DNA from: Edaphobacter flagellatus
GTDB taxonomy: Bacteria; Acidobacteriota; Terriglobia; Terriglobales; Acidobacteriaceae
NCBI RefSeq assembly: GCF_025264665.1
Contig: NZ_CP073697.1
Location: 3,100,001 to 3,164,000, forward strand
Length of the DNA: 64,000 nt
Reading direction: 5' to 3'
Under the pieces are notes generated by a model, which was not told where the DNA came from, searched no databases, and saw only the letters and a program-made list of their open reading frames with translations. Both the position numbers and the translations under genes were made by a program. Positions 34,776-45,375 of the stretch are shown here, one piece after another (the stretch's first letter is position 1; every line of letters starts with the position of its first letter).

Positions 34776-36062
34776 TCAGGTCCGCACTGGCGCATTGACT
34801 GTTCCGGAGCACTCGCCAAATCCGATTCTGGGAAAGCCGGGGCGATAGGAGTAGGCGCGAAAGACGACAGTATCTCCATCTGCGAGAAATGTGCGTGTTT
34901 CACCAGTAGGCAGACGGATTGATTGTTTGCGATGCTTCATCTCCAGCAGGCATCCCTCAGATCCTTCATCGGGGCCGGAGACTGTACCGGTAGCTATTAA
35001 ATCGCCGGGACGCAGATTGCAGCCGTTACTGGCATGGTGAGTTAGCAGCTGAGCGATCGTCCAGTACAGCGTGCGGAGATTTCCACGGCTGAGCATGATT
35101 GGTGGCTCATTATGTATGCGCATTTGTTCTGATTGCAGGTAGACCTCGAGTGTGAGGTCGATGCCGTCTCGATCTACTGATGATGAAGAGAGATACGGTA
35201 AGGTAGCAGGATCGTCAACGCTACGGATACGCGCGGGAGTACGGTAGGGAGCTAAAGCTTCCAGCGGGATAATCCACGGTGAGATGGTTGTAGCGAAATT
35301 CTTGGCAAGAAAGGGTCCCAGAGGCTGATACTCCCAGGATTGCATGTCGCGTGCTGACCAGTCGTTCACAAGGCATAGCCCGAAGATGTGTTGCTCTGCT
35401 TCCGCGATGGGAATAGTTTGTCCGAGAGCGTTACCTGTGCCTATAAAGCAGCCAACTTCTAATTCATAGTCAAGAGATTGCGTTGGCCCGAAGGCTGGAG
35501 AAGCACTATCGGCAGATTTGATCTGTCCGGATGGGCGCGTTATTTCTGTGCCGCTTATCACAATCGATGAAGCACGGCCATGATAGCCAATTGGTACATA
35601 CTTGTAGTTCGGCAGCAGAGGGTTGTCAGGACGAAGTAGAAGGCCTACGCGCGTAGCGTGGTCGATCGAAGCGTAGAAATCGGTGTAGTCACCGATCTGT
35701 GCGGGAAGCTGCATGGCGGCTTGTTGCATCGGAATCAGCAGAGTCGCGATGCGATCGATAGCAGTCTGACTAATGGAGAGGAGCTCGTTGACTTTGCGGC
35801 GCAGGACGGACCAGGATGCAGGACCGAGCGACATCAATCCGTTGAGATGCTCTGTGCGACATGCTGCGATGACTGGTTGCGGAAGTCCGGAGAGCATGTC
35901 AGACTCGGCGCAGCCACGGAGATCGAGGATTTGGTCGCCGATGGCAATGCCAATGCGGTTTCCGCCGATGTGACTAAAGACGCCATAAGGCAGATTATCC
36001 AGCGGGAAATCGCAATCAGGGTGATTGGCCGAGACAACCCAGCTCTCTTTTATAACGGCCAT
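34776..36062 (-). CDS. fahA: Fumarylacetoacetase
   Basis: 428 residues from ATG 36062, preceded by GAGAG; a longer frame to 36155 would run into the hmgA end. Last step of tyrosine breakdown: fumarylacetoacetate to fumarate and acetoacetate. Metal and catalytic residues: DYTDFYASIDHA, YHGRASSI (catalytic His), LDYELEVGCFIG (Glu ligands), NDWSARDMQSWEYQPLGPFLAKNFATTISPW (Asp and Lys). Third gene of the hppD-hmgA-fahA run. Confidence 0.96.
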   Translation of the reverse strand: MAVIKESWVVSANHPDCDFPLDNLPYGVFSHIGGNRIGIAIGDQILDLRGCAESDMLSGLPQPVIAACRTEHLNGLMSLGPASWSVLRRKVNELLSISQTAIDRIATLLIPMQQAAMQLPAQIGDYTDFYASIDHATRVGLLLRPDNPLLPNYKYVPIGYHGRASSIVISGTEITRPSGQIKSADSASPAFGPTQSLDYELEVGCFIGTGNALGQTIPIAEAEQHIFGLCLVNDWSARDMQSWEYQPLGPFLAKNFATTISPWIIPLEALAPYRTPARIRSVDDPATLPYLSSSSVDRDGIDLTLEVYLQSEQMRIHNEPPIMLSRGNLRTLYWTIAQLLTHHASNGCNLRPGDLIATGTVSGPDEGSEGCLLEMKHRKQSIRLPTGETRTFLADGDTVVFRAYSYRPGFPRIGFGECSGTVNAPVRT

Positions 36063-36112
36063 TCGTGATCTCTCATGCAGTAAGGTGTTCGGCGAGTATT
36101 CGCAGGTAGTCT

Positions 36113-37411
36113 TCAGGACTTCGAGTTGAAGTGCTTTTTGAGCCCTTGCCAGCATTCGAAGTATTCATGCTGCAGAATGCTTGTCTTCATGGCGAATTCC
36201 GTTGGACGTACGACGAGTTGCGTTTCGAACATGAAGGCCAGCGTGTTATCGAGATACTGCGGCTTCAGCTCGGCAGAGCTTGCGCGCTCGAAGGTTTCGG
36301 CGTCGGGTCCGTGGCCGGCCATGCAGTTGTGGAGGCTGGCACCCCCTGGGACGAATCCCTCGGCTTTAGCATCATATGCGCCGAAGACAAGGCCCATGAA
36401 CTCATTCATCATGTTGCGATGAAACCATGGTGGGCGGAAGGTGTGCTCGGCAACTATCCAGCGTGGAGGAAAGATGACGAAGTCGCAGTTTGCAGTGCCA
36501 TGTACGGGCGAAGGAGCCGTGAGGACGGTGTAGATCGAAGGATCAGGATGATCGAACGATACACTGTTGATGCAGTTGAAGCGTGCCATGTCGTACTTGT
36601 AAGGAACGTAGTTACCATGCCACGCAACGACATCGAGCGGCGAATGGTCGATAAATGCCGACCAGAGTCGCCCAAGAAACTTCGACGTAATGTGAAACTC
36701 ACCTTCCCGATCTTCAAAGGCTGCGGTGGGAGCCAGAAAGTCGCGGGGGTTCGCGAGGCCATTAGCTCCAATTGGGCCGAGGTCGGGTAAACGGAATGTC
36801 AGGCCGTAGTTTTCGCAGATATAGCCGCGAGCCTTTTCTTCTTTCAGTTCGACCCGAAATTTGACACCTCGCGGAATGACGCAGATCTCGCCGGGAATCA
36901 CATCGAGAATGCCGAGCTCGGTGCAGAAGCGCAACTCGCCGAGTTGCGGAACGATCAGCATCTCCCCATCGGCGTTGTAGAAGAAGCGGCCGTTCATAGA
37001 AGCGTTTGCCGCATAGAGGTGGATGCCGACGCCGGTCTGCATGGCCGGGTCGCCATTTCCGCCCAACGTAACAATGCCATCGACAAAGTCGGTTGGCTCA
37101 TCCGGGAACGGCAAGGGATTCCAGCGCAGTTGATTGGGTGAGGTGGGAACCTCTGTAAATGGCCCGCTACGAACCTGGCGTGAGGGAATCTCCTGATAGG
37201 GATGGTGTGTCACTGAAGGGCGAATGCGGTATGTCCATGTGCGTCGATTGACAGATCGCGAAGCGGTAAATGGTGTTCCGCTGAATTGCTCTGTGTAAAG
37301 CCCAAGCGGATGCTTTTGCGGCGAGTTTTGACCGACAGGCAGTGCTCCTGCAACGGCTTCGGTGGCGAACTCATTACCAAAGCCGGATTGATATTGAACT
37401 TCACTGGACAT
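36113..37411 (-). CDS. hmgA: Homogentisate 1,2-dioxygenase
   Basis: 432 residues from ATG 37411, which has GAGGAA six bases before it; the frame stays open further upstream but overlaps hppD antisense-free sequence without a start signal. Opens the ring of homogentisate to maleylacetoacetate using Fe(II) and O2. [14 protein letters not shown] at the N-terminus; iron ligands are in [12 protein letters not shown] (His and Glu) and MAGHGPDA (His). [24 protein letters not shown] is family-typical. Lies between hppD and fahA; no maleylacetoacetate isomerase gene is seen in the window. Confidence 0.97.
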   Translation of the reverse strand: MSSEVQYQSGFGNEFATEAVAGALPVGQNSPQKHPLGLYTEQFSGTPFTASRSVNRRTWTYRIRPSVTHHPYQEIPSRQVRSGPFTEVPTSPNQLRWNPLPFPDEPTDFVDGIVTLGGNGDPAMQTGVGIHLYAANASMNGRFFYNADGEMLIVPQLGELRFCTELGILDVIPGEICVIPRGVKFRVELKEEKARGYICENYGLTFRLPDLGPIGANGLANPRDFLAPTAAFEDREGEFHITSKFLGRLWSAFIDHSPLDVVAWHGNYVPYKYDMARFNCINSVSFDHPDPSIYTVLTAPSPVHGTANCDFVIFPPRWIVAEHTFRPPWFHRNMMNEFMGLVFGAYDAKAEGFVPGGASLHNCMAGHGPDAETFERASSAELKPQYLDNTLAFMFETQLVVRPTEFAMKTSILQHEYFECWQGLKKHFNSKS

Positions 37412-37445
37412 GAATTCCTCACCTATTAACTCGCCAGAATTTTGG

Positions 37446-38588
37446 CTACATATTGCCTCGAGCCTGCTGCTCTCGCTCGATGGCTTCAAAGAGCGCTTTA
37501 AAGTTGCCCTTGCCAAAGCTTCGGCTGCCCTTACGTTGAATGATTTCGAAGAAGAGTGTGGGGCGATCTTCGACAGGTTTTGTGAAAATCTGGAGCATAT
37601 AACCCTCGTCATCGCGGTCGACGAGGATGCCGAGCTTCTCCAGTTCATGGACCGGTTCATCGATCTTGCCGACGCGTTCCTGTAATTGCGTGTAGTACGT
37701 GTGCGGCACGCGGAGGAACTCGATGCCTTGCTCCTGCAGCTTGCTGACGGTATGCAGGATGTCCTTGGTGGCAAGCGCAATATGCTGTACGCCGGGGCCA
37801 GCGTGGAAGTCGAGATATTCTTCAATCTGCGAACGGCGCTTCCCCTCGGCCGGTTCGTTGATGGGGAATTTGACGTAACCGTTTCCGTTCGCCATTACCT
37901 TCGACATGAGAGCAGAGTATTCGGTAGAGATGTCTTTATCGTCGAAGTGTTGATAGAGCGAGAAGCCCATCACTTTGGCATAGAAGTCGACCCAGGTATT
38001 CATCTCGTGCCAGCCAACATTGCCGACCATGTGATCGATGTGAAGCAGTCCGACAGGGCGAGCGATGGGATCGTTTTCGACAGCGCGGAAGCCAGGAAGA
38101 AAAGGACCGGTATAAGCGCTGCGGTCGACGAAGGTGTGAATCGTGTCGCCGTAGGTCTGGATGCTCGACAGTACGGCGGTGCCGTGTTCGTCTGAAAGCA
38201 CATACGGTTCGGCAACGCTGACTGCACCACGGCTTACGGTCTCGTTCCAGGCGGAGCGGGCGTCGTCGACCCAAAGAGCTACGGTATGTACAGCATCACC
38301 ATGCCGCTGCACATGATCTGCAATGGAGTTATTGCTGCGCAATGCGGTGGTCAATACAAAGCGAACTTTTCCCTGTTGAACTACGTAGGAGACACGGTCG
38401 CGTTGGCCAGTCTCCGGGCCGGCATAGGCAACCAGCGACATCCCCATGGCCGCACGGTAAAAATAGGCAGCTTGCCGTGCATTACCTACATAGAATTCAA
38501 CGTGATCGGTCCCTTTTAGCGGGAGGAAATCAGGCTGGATGCTGACCGAGTTTTGTTCTAAGGGATGGATGCTTGTACCAGTGCTCAT
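37446..38588 (-). CDS. hppD: 4-hydroxyphenylpyruvate dioxygenase
   Basis: 380 residues from ATG 38588, with CAGGAA upstream; an in-frame ATG at 38642 would add 18 residues. Converts 4-hydroxyphenylpyruvate to homogentisate. Fe(II) ligands: His in [11 protein letters not shown], His in [11 protein letters not shown] and Glu in [27 protein letters not shown] is the conserved C-terminal helix. First gene of the tyrosine catabolic run, 34 bp before hmgA. Confidence 0.97.
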   Translation of the reverse strand: MSTGTSIHPLEQNSVSIQPDFLPLKGTDHVEFYVGNARQAAYFYRAAMGMSLVAYAGPETGQRDRVSYVVQQGKVRFVLTTALRSNNSIADHVQRHGDAVHTVALWVDDARSAWNETVSRGAVSVAEPYVLSDEHGTAVLSSIQTYGDTIHTFVDRSAYTGPFLPGFRAVENDPIARPVGLLHIDHMVGNVGWHEMNTWVDFYAKVMGFSLYQHFDDKDISTEYSALMSKVMANGNGYVKFPINEPAEGKRRSQIEEYLDFHAGPGVQHIALATKDILHTVSKLQEQGIEFLRVPHTYYTQLQERVGKIDEPVHELEKLGILVDRDDEGYMLQIFTKPVEDRPTLFFEIIQRKGSRSFGKGNFKALFEAIEREQQARGNM

Positions 38589-38735
38589 AATATTCCTGTT
38601 TCTGCGGGGTGCAGATGTAATCCCCAGCAACCCAAGCAGCATAGGCTTAATCAGATATGAGAGGGAAGAGCTCTGGCGAAAAAAATGATGTTACGGGATA
38701 TTCACAAGCTTCTGAAAAGGGTTGTCAGAGAGCGG

Positions 38736-38746
38736 TGGTTCAACCA
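38736..38746. promoter_or_regulatory. Perfect palindrome upstream of hppD
   Basis: TGGTT and AACCA around one C, about 150 bp before the hppD start, with TTGACT on the minus strand close by (38758-38753). Possible regulator site; no -10 box at the right distance. Confidence 0.3.
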
Positions 38747-38786
38747 TTGCAAAGTCAACAGAGGGAAAGGCTTCATGAAGCTAAAG

Positions 38787-38818
38787 AAAAGAGAGCGGCT
38801 TGATGGCCGCTCTCTTTT
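38787..38818. terminator. Rho-independent terminator after receptor gene
   Basis: Perfect 13-base stem (AAAAGAGAGCGGC 38787-38799, GCCGCTCTCTTTT 38806-38818), loop TTGATG. It follows the receptor at 38842-42408 on the minus strand and insulates hppD. Confidence 0.9.
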
Positions 38819-38841
38819 GTTGGAATGAAAGGTTGAATTAC

Positions 38842-41800
38842 TTAGAAATCCAAGCGCATAGATATCTGCCCGCTGCGAGCTCCTCCAAAGTCGGAACCGA
38901 TGCTGCTGCTGATTAAGCCAAAGCTCGGTGACGCGATGTTCATGTTCGGGTCGCTCAGGTTGGTGTGATTAAGCACATTGGTAAATGTGCCCTCAGCTTT
39001 GAGGTTGACTCTTTCGGTGATGCGAAAGCTTTTGCTGAGGCCTGTCGAGAGGTTGACTGTTCCAGGGCCGACCACAGAACCTACGCCAGCGTTTCCGAAG
39101 CGGCCGATCGGTAGAGGTACGGGACCAGAGCCGCTACCTGTCGTGCATGAAGTTCCAGGTTGCCAGTTCGGATTGCCGGGGCATACAAACGCTCCTCGGT
39201 TGATCCATTGCATTCTTGTCTGCTGCGACGGCTTGATGCCGATTCCGGGATTTCGGTCTGCAGCCTGATTGCGATGTCCTCCATCAAAGCCAGAGGCTGT
39301 GCCATTGAGACCGGAGCCGGTGCCAGAGGGATCACCCTGACCTGAGGGGAAGTAGGGGGACTCGAACGGACCCGTCTGCCAGAGGAAGATATTCGATAGA
39401 CGCCATCCTCCGACGAACAGATCAGCGATACGGGACATATTCCCACCGTACTGGCGTCCGCGCCCGAACGGAAGGTCATACACCACGGTTGTGTTCCAGC
39501 GATGACGACGGGTGCCGTAGACGTTACCGAAGTCGGGTTTTCTGGTGAGGATAGATGTTGCGCGCGCGCCACCGCTCTCACCGGCGAAGCCTGTATTTGC
39601 AGGACCCTGGTTGTCGGCAAGAGAGCGCGAGTAGGTCCAGGAGGAGTTGAACTGCAGCCCTTTCTGGAAGCGGTGATTGAATTCTGCCTGTGCGGAATGC
39701 AGATTGGCGTTTGCGCCTGTTGCACGTGTGTTGATACGACCCCAGTTCGGGAAACGGCGAGCGCTGAGCGGCTGGTTATTGGCAGAGACTGTGCTGGAGA
39801 AGGGAAGCGTGTTTTCGTCAGGGGCCCAGACGAGTTGGTGGGTGACAGAGCCGATGTAAGAGATTCGGCCGGCATACCCAGAGCCGAAGTCATGATCGAC
39901 GCTCAGAGACCACTGCTCGGTATAAGGATCTTTCCAGTTGGTGCTATTAGCTGTTCCGAAGTAATCCTGGCCATAGCATGTTGTGCAACCGCTGCTGCCT
40001 GCTCCGGCAAAGATGTTGGGCCACTGGTATCCAATGGCATGGGTGACTTTGTCGTAGGTATTGGTGTACTGGGTTGTTTGCGCCTGTAGAGTTCCCGTGA
40101 GGGAGTAGAAGTTTGAACCCAGCATCGTGATGTTGTACATGCCAAAGCCACCACGGATAGCCGTCTTGTCATTCCCAAAGGGACGATAGGCAAATCCAAA
40201 GCGTGGCATGAAGCGGAGATGCGGGTACTTCTTTAAGCCGGCGGGATAGCCTGCCTGGCTGTTTGTCATCACTGGCATGCAAGGAGCACCGTTGATAACG
40301 GCGGAGTTTGTATTGTGGATGCCGTCGGGATTGCAGGCATTGGCGCTTGCAAGGAAGCTCTGCGCTAGCAGGCTAGCCTTTCCATCCGGGTAGATAGCGG
40401 CACCAGAGAGAGGCACAGAGGGGTCGAAGTTTCCGATGTCCCCTCCGACATCGTGATAACCGGGATGAAGTTCATAACGGATGCCATAGCTAAGGGTCAG
40501 ATTCGGCGTTGCCTTCCACTGATCCTGGGCAAAGAAGTGGTAGTGAATGGATCGGCCATCGTTGTCCTGCTGCACAACGTCATAGAAGGTCTGATAAGGC
40601 ATTCCGAGGAGAAAGTCAGCGAAGTCAACGCCTGTAAACAGGCCCGCGCTGTTGTTGGTGTTGAACTGGAAGGTTCCGTAGTTGTCTGCGCCATTGAAGC
40701 CCAAGGGGCTGGCTGCCTGCAGTGTACGGATGTCAACGCCAAACCTGAAATCGTGATGGCCTTTGGACCAGCTCAATGAATCGGTGTAGACCAAGGTGTT
40801 TGCCTTGTTGAGCGAATCGAGGCGGTCAGCATCAAGGGCGCTGATGTTATTGAAGTCGACCTCAGGAATACCGTTGTAGAAGAGATTTTGCAGTCCGTTC
40901 AGACCAAGTCCTTGTGTGAAGGACTTGCCATTGAAGCTGTTGGTCTGACCTGAGGTATACCGCGTAAAACCAAATCCACCTTCGTTGATGAGGCGTGGGG
41001 TAATTGTCCAGTTGGCGCTAATCTTCAATACGCGCGACTTATTTGTATTGAGCGCCGAGGGAACGGAAAGCGGCTCGGGGCTATTGATAGGGAAATTTTT
41101 CCATGTGAATCGTCCCCATAGGAGGAACTTCTGGTTCGAGCCAAAATATTGATCGGCGCGGATATCAAACTGATCGGAATGTCCACTCGCATCCTTATTC
41201 ACAACATAGTTTGATACACCGTCATCAGTGAATGCTGCAGGATCGCCAACGTTTGGGTCGGGGTAGAAGGAAAGCAGCTTTTGAGCCGCAGCATTGATGG
41301 AAGGTAGCTGGGTTCCATAGCTACCACCTGTATTCGGATTGATCAGGCCTGTGAAGCCAGGGGAAACATATCGTGAGAAGTCGCCTTTCTTCATAAGAGT
41401 GCTGGGGACTTTGTATTGTTTTGTCTCTTGAGATGGATGCCGCCATCCTTCATAAGCACCATAGATGAAGGTCTTATTGTGTCCGTCATAGAGGTGCGGA
41501 ATGACGACCGGACCGCCAAAACTGCCACCGTAGGTATTGCTGACGAGCTTCGGCTTCACTTTGGTCGTGGGGAATGTATACGGAATGGCATTGAAGGCAG
41601 CGTTTTGGTGATACCAAAATGCAGAACCGTGAATCGTATTGGTGCCGCCTTTGGTCGTGACGGTGATTTCACCGGGCTGCCCGAATTCGGCGTTATTCAT
41701 GACTCCTTCCGCACGCAGTTCTGCGATCGATTCAGAAGAAGGGAAGGCATCCGCAATCGGCGAGTTTCCGTTCGCGCTCTGGATTGTAATGCCATCAACG

Positions 41801-42408
41801 GAGACTTCGGTCTGGAACGGAAGGCCTCCCTGGAGCGCGAATGAGTTATGGTCGGCCTGAACGCCGGGTAGCGTGGCGACGATACCTAATGCACTGGTGC
41901 CGCTGGCGCTTGCCCGGGTGTTGACTGGCAGGTTGGCGACTTCTGTTCCCGAGTAGGTGGCTGCGATTGCGGCTGAATCGGTATCGATTGTGCTGACGGT
42001 GTCACCTGAGACCTGAATCTCTTGTTGAATATTTCCGGGGACAAGGGACGCGTCGATACGGAGCTGTTGCCGGACGACCAGGACGATGTCGGTCGCAGTC
42101 CATCTTTCAAATCCGTCGCGAGCGACTTCAAGGGTGTAGCGGCCGGCTTTTGCGTCGATGAACTGATAGGTGCCTGAGGCACTTGAGGTTGTGGAACGGG
42201 TCGTTGCTTCGTTGATGTTTTTTAGGGTAACAGTTGCTCCGGGGATGACGGCACCTGTTGCGTCCGTTACCGTTCCAAGGATGCTGCCTTGAATCGATTG
42301 CGCATGGAGGTGGCCTGCGAACAGAGATAAAGCCAGCATCGCGAAGAAATTGAAAATGTAGACAGACATGGTCCAATGTCGGGACACGAATCTAGAGGGA
42401 TTGCTCAT
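38842..42408 (-). CDS. Oar-type TonB-dependent receptor with carboxypeptidase-regulatory-like domain
   Basis: 1188 residues. Signal peptide about 1-37 (ending GHLHAQS), a regulatory-like domain (40-120: QGSILGTVTDATGAVIPGATVTLKNI, GTYQFIDAKAGRYTLEVARDGFERW), a plug with SVDGITIQSANG and NNAEFGQPGEITVTTKGGTNTIHGSAFWYH, then a long barrel ending SGQISMRLDF with terminal Phe. It is read divergently from a membrane-anchored regulator (305 bp apart), which may control it, and the regulator's operon includes an organophosphate-type transporter and phospholipase C; ligand may therefore be phosphate-containing, but this is inference. A longer or shorter start (Met14) cannot be separated. Confidence 0.92.
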   Translation of the reverse strand: MSNPSRFVSRHWTMSVYIFNFFAMLALSLFAGHLHAQSIQGSILGTVTDATGAVIPGATVTLKNINEATTRSTTSSASGTYQFIDAKAGRYTLEVARDGFERWTATDIVLVVRQQLRIDASLVPGNIQQEIQVSGDTVSTIDTDSAAIAATYSGTEVANLPVNTRASASGTSALGIVATLPGVQADHNSFALQGGLPFQTEVSVDGITIQSANGNSPIADAFPSSESIAELRAEGVMNNAEFGQPGEITVTTKGGTNTIHGSAFWYHQNAAFNAIPYTFPTTKVKPKLVSNTYGGSFGGPVVIPHLYDGHNKTFIYGAYEGWRHPSQETKQYKVPSTLMKKGDFSRYVSPGFTGLINPNTGGSYGTQLPSINAAAQKLLSFYPDPNVGDPAAFTDDGVSNYVVNKDASGHSDQFDIRADQYFGSNQKFLLWGRFTWKNFPINSPEPLSVPSALNTNKSRVLKISANWTITPRLINEGGFGFTRYTSGQTNSFNGKSFTQGLGLNGLQNLFYNGIPEVDFNNISALDADRLDSLNKANTLVYTDSLSWSKGHHDFRFGVDIRTLQAASPLGFNGADNYGTFQFNTNNSAGLFTGVDFADFLLGMPYQTFYDVVQQDNDGRSIHYHFFAQDQWKATPNLTLSYGIRYELHPGYHDVGGDIGNFDPSVPLSGAAIYPDGKASLLAQSFLASANACNPDGIHNTNSAVINGAPCMPVMTNSQAGYPAGLKKYPHLRFMPRFGFAYRPFGNDKTAIRGGFGMYNITMLGSNFYSLTGTLQAQTTQYTNTYDKVTHAIGYQWPNIFAGAGSSGCTTCYGQDYFGTANSTNWKDPYTEQWSLSVDHDFGSGYAGRISYIGSVTHQLVWAPDENTLPFSSTVSANNQPLSARRFPNWGRINTRATGANANLHSAQAEFNHRFQKGLQFNSSWTYSRSLADNQGPANTGFAGESGGARATSILTRKPDFGNVYGTRRHRWNTTVVYDLPFGRGRQYGGNMSRIADLFVGGWRLSNIFLWQTGPFESPYFPSGQGDPSGTGSGLNGTASGFDGGHRNQAADRNPGIGIKPSQQTRMQWINRGAFVCPGNPNWQPGTSCTTGSGSGPVPLPIGRFGNAGVGSVVGPGTVNLSTGLSKSFRITERVNLKAEGTFTNVLNHTNLSDPNMNIASPSFGLISSSIGSDFGGARSGQISMRLDF

Positions 42409-42713
42409 AACGTCTCGGGCTCCTGAATGCAGCGGATTCTGTGGTTGTCACTCTCAGGCGTACTGGAAAGTAGCGTTTGCCAAGAGAGAGAGATGACCTT
42501 GAGAATTTGGGGAAGCTGCAACGAACGTAGAGTGTTTCCTTGAGCCACGGAAGGTTTTTAACGGTTCAACGACGCATTGAGCGATTGAATCTAAATAGCT
42601 TAGGCAATGTTTATTTACATGAATGAAATAAATTCGTGACAAAGATCTGCCATCTTTAAAGCTGTCTATTCATTTCAAGTGAGATTAACGAACCGGGTCT
42701 ACGATCGATCTCA
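42409..42713. other. Divergent promoter region with two inverted repeats
   Basis: 305 bp between receptor and regulator. TTTATTT (42610-42616) and AAATAAA (42626-42632) form a perfect seven-base inverted repeat with nine bases between; AAAGAT (42641-42646) and ATCTTT (42652-42657) another with five between. Both suit binding by a dimeric regulator, plausibly the adjacent gene product. No further gene is supported. Confidence 0.5.
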
Positions 42714-43856
42714 ATGGCTATCGAGATGTTAGAGGTATCTGCTCGGTCAGGCCGTTCGGCGACGCAGGCTGGACCGCCAGAGCCTGAAAGCTTTGTTGAG
42801 GCGGCGCGCCTGCAGACGGCTGTGAAGGAGGAACTGGCTACAATCCTTTCTAGTACGAGCTTCAGCAGCAGCAAAAAAAGCTGCGAGTTCTTGGGCTACA
42901 TCGTGCAGGTTGCGCTTGATGGTCGCATTGACTCCCTCAAAGAGCGCAGCATTGGTTTGGATCTGCTTGGTCGCGATACCTCCTACGACCCCAGTTCCGA
43001 TGCCACGGTCAGAGTGCGGGCTAACGATGTTCGAAAACGGTTAAAGTCCTTTTATTCAACACAACCCGCGAAGAGCGGCTATCGAATCGAGTTGTTACCC
43101 GGTTCGTATAGCCCAAGGTTTGTATATGTCACGGAGCAAACTTCGGGTTCGGAGCATCCATTATCGGAGTCTGCTACGGAGCAGACAAAAACACTGGCCG
43201 AAGCGCAATCCATTGTTCCTCCGATAAGCCTTGTTGGTATCACTCGGCCAACCTTTATCGCGCTCTTTATTTGTGCATTATTCCTGCGCCAGCAAATTAT
43301 GAGTGGCGATCCATATCATCAGTTTTGGGATGCACGTTTGCAGGGAAAGACCGCAATGATTTTTGCCGACGAGAGGCCAGATCGGGAGACGGCATCGAAT
43401 GACGATCTGCAGGCGATTCTTCCATTGATATGGCTCGCTGGGCGTTACGATCTAAAGCCAGTGATGAGTGGCCACGATCCGAAAGATGAGCCTAAACCGG
43501 GTGAATTTGAGAGCTATGCGGCAATGATTCACAGCAGTTTGGCGACGCCTTACGAATTGGCAAAGGATAAGCGTCTGCGTTATCGAATCGTTGGGCTACC
43601 CAAAGCTCTGCATCTGGTCGACCAATTCAATCCGGCGCTTCCGGATGAGCATGGGGCGATCTTAACAGTGCTGCCCGAGCACCCAGCCATATTGTGGATG
43701 TGCGGAACCGATGGGGAGTCGATAAATCGGTTGGCGAAACTTATTACCAGCAAGGACACCTTTCCAGCGCAACTCAACGAAGGTGCGATGGCGGGACATG
43801 TGGTGCAGGCTGTTTTGAGGGATTCTTCTCCACAAGTGGAGTTCTACATACCGTGA
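42714..43856 (+). CDS. Membrane-anchored regulator-like protein, acidobacterial type
   Basis: 380 residues. Residues about 36-118 form a cytosolic domain seen repeatedly in Acidobacteria (LATILSSTSFSSSKKSCEFLGYIVQVALDG, LKERSIGLDLLGRDTSYDPSSDATVRVRANDVRKRLKSFY, IELLPGSYSPRFVY); I infer winged-helix-like DNA binding. One membrane helix follows (about 176-191, FIALFICALFLRQQI). The C-terminal part (FWDARLQGKTAMIFADERPD onward) would be periplasmic and ligand-sensing, giving a ToxR/CadC-like topology. It is 33 bp before the transporter and divergent from the receptor. DNA-binding role is inference, not shown. Confidence 0.7.
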   Translation: MAIEMLEVSARSGRSATQAGPPEPESFVEAARLQTAVKEELATILSSTSFSSSKKSCEFLGYIVQVALDGRIDSLKERSIGLDLLGRDTSYDPSSDATVRVRANDVRKRLKSFYSTQPAKSGYRIELLPGSYSPRFVYVTEQTSGSEHPLSESATEQTKTLAEAQSIVPPISLVGITRPTFIALFICALFLRQQIMSGDPYHQFWDARLQGKTAMIFADERPDRETASNDDLQAILPLIWLAGRYDLKPVMSGHDPKDEPKPGEFESYAAMIHSSLATPYELAKDKRLRYRIVGLPKALHLVDQFNPALPDEHGAILTVLPEHPAILWMCGTDGESINRLAKLITSKDTFPAQLNEGAMAGHVVQAVLRDSSPQVEFYIP

Positions 43857-43889
43857 TTCAGGTCTTCAAAGTCGTGGGGAAATAGTCGG

Positions 43890-45182
43890 ATGGCATCAGA
43901 GTCAGATCTGCAAGGGACAAAATATGGCCGATTGAGAAGCCGTGTATTCGGCTCCAGCTGGCTGTTATATGCAGGCTATTACTTGTGCCGCAAAGATGTC
44001 AGGCTTCTGCAGCGATTACAAGGAACGGGCACAAGCCTGATCGAAGTTGCGAACCTGCTTGTCGCTTTTAGCCTGGCTTATACGGTTGGGCATATCATCG
44101 CCGGTACGCTTGCGGATATAAAAGGGCCGCGCCGGACAGCTCTTATTGGCGGTCTCGTCTCTGCGTGCAGCACTGCAGCAATGATTCCTTTCCATTCGCA
44201 TAAATCGATTCTTGTGCTGCAGGTGCTGAATGGCTTTGGACAGGGCTTTGGTTTTCCAGCACTGGCAAAACTTCTGTCTTCATGGTTCGTGCGTAAAGAG
44301 CGGTCGGTTGTATTGGCGTGGTGGAGTTCAAGCTACTCTCTCGGTGGCATTGTTGCTACAGGGTTAGCAGCGTGGTGTGCGACAACTCCACTTCTCTTTA
44401 CTGCGGATGAATGGAAGCGTACATACTTATTGCCATCTTTGCTGCTTACGATTCTCTCGTTTTCTTTCTACAAGACAACGAAAGATGATCCGCAAGATGC
44501 GGGGTTACCGCCTCTGTCCAGCGAAGAGGGGGTATCGCCAAGCATGGGATGGAAGACGATTCTGCAGCATAAAGAAGTACAGGCTATTGCTGCTATGTAT
44601 TTCTTTCTGAAGATGACTCGTTATGCTCTTCTTTTCTGGTTGCCACTCTATCTGGTGCAGAAAGTCCATTATTCAGACTCATTAGCGGGTTCGACCTCTG
44701 CGCTGTTCGAGTTGTTCGGATTTGTGGGTGCTGTCCTGGCTACCTACATGTCGAATCGGTATTTTGAGGAGAGGCGATATCCAGTTGCGGCCATAATGCT
44801 GTTTGCTCTTGGCTTTATGTCATTGCTGGAACCTTTGGTGAGCACGCTGGGATGGTGGGCAAGTGCTGCGAGCATCTCTTTTATGGGCATCCTTATCTAT
44901 GGTCCCGATGCTCTGATGGTATCTACTGCAGTACTTGAGAGTGTGCCATCTAGTGTCTCTGGACGTGCCATCGCTTTTGTCAATGGAGTGGGGTCGGTCG
45001 GCCAGGTATTTTCGCCGTATCTGGTAACACGCTTTGCCCACCACTATGGATGGGATAATCTCTTTAATCTTCTCCTCGTGACATCTCTCATTTCAGCCGG
45101 AATCATGGCGCGCTATTGGAATTACAGTAATGCAAACCCGGGTCCTTTTCATCCGATAGAGGCATCAAGTGAGGTTGGATAG
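43890..45182 (+). CDS. MFS transporter, organophosphate:phosphate antiporter-like
   Basis: 430 residues with twelve helices. YAGYYLCRKDVRL near the N-terminus resembles the GlpT/UhpT/PgtP branch, as do ADIKGPRRTALIGG (loop 2-3) and NGFGQGFGFPALAKLLSSWF (TM4). It probably exchanges a sugar- or glycerol-phosphate for phosphate across the inner membrane. Next to a Tat-exported phospholipase C it could import the released phosphorylated head groups. Second gene after the membrane-anchored regulator. Substrate is inferred. Confidence 0.85.
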   Translation: MASESDLQGTKYGRLRSRVFGSSWLLYAGYYLCRKDVRLLQRLQGTGTSLIEVANLLVAFSLAYTVGHIIAGTLADIKGPRRTALIGGLVSACSTAAMIPFHSHKSILVLQVLNGFGQGFGFPALAKLLSSWFVRKERSVVLAWWSSSYSLGGIVATGLAAWCATTPLLFTADEWKRTYLLPSLLLTILSFSFYKTTKDDPQDAGLPPLSSEEGVSPSMGWKTILQHKEVQAIAAMYFFLKMTRYALLFWLPLYLVQKVHYSDSLAGSTSALFELFGFVGAVLATYMSNRYFEERRYPVAAIMLFALGFMSLLEPLVSTLGWWASAASISFMGILIYGPDALMVSTAVLESVPSSVSGRAIAFVNGVGSVGQVFSPYLVTRFAHHYGWDNLFNLLLVTSLISAGIMARYWNYSNANPGPFHPIEASSEVG

Positions 45183-45375
45183 GTAGATCCAAAATTTACA
45201 GTTCCGTAAACTATCCTTCTAGATAGCCCTCTCAAGTCGTTATGAGAATGCTGCTGAACTGTTAAGAACCTTCCTCAACATATATCGACACCGATAGAGT
45301 CAAGGTATTACGCATATTTCTGTGCGCGCATATTGCAAACGTCGGTAATACGACGAGGACGAGGTTTTAATTCGC

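Noticed and set aside
36113..37825. Very long version of homogentisate dioxygenase reading into hppD
   Set aside because: The extra 138 residues have low-complexity Arg/Ser content; the ATG at 37411 has a good ribosome site and gives the normal family N-terminus.
45183..45375. Pho-box before phospholipase C
   Set aside because: I looked for repeated CTGTCAT-type heptamers and found none.
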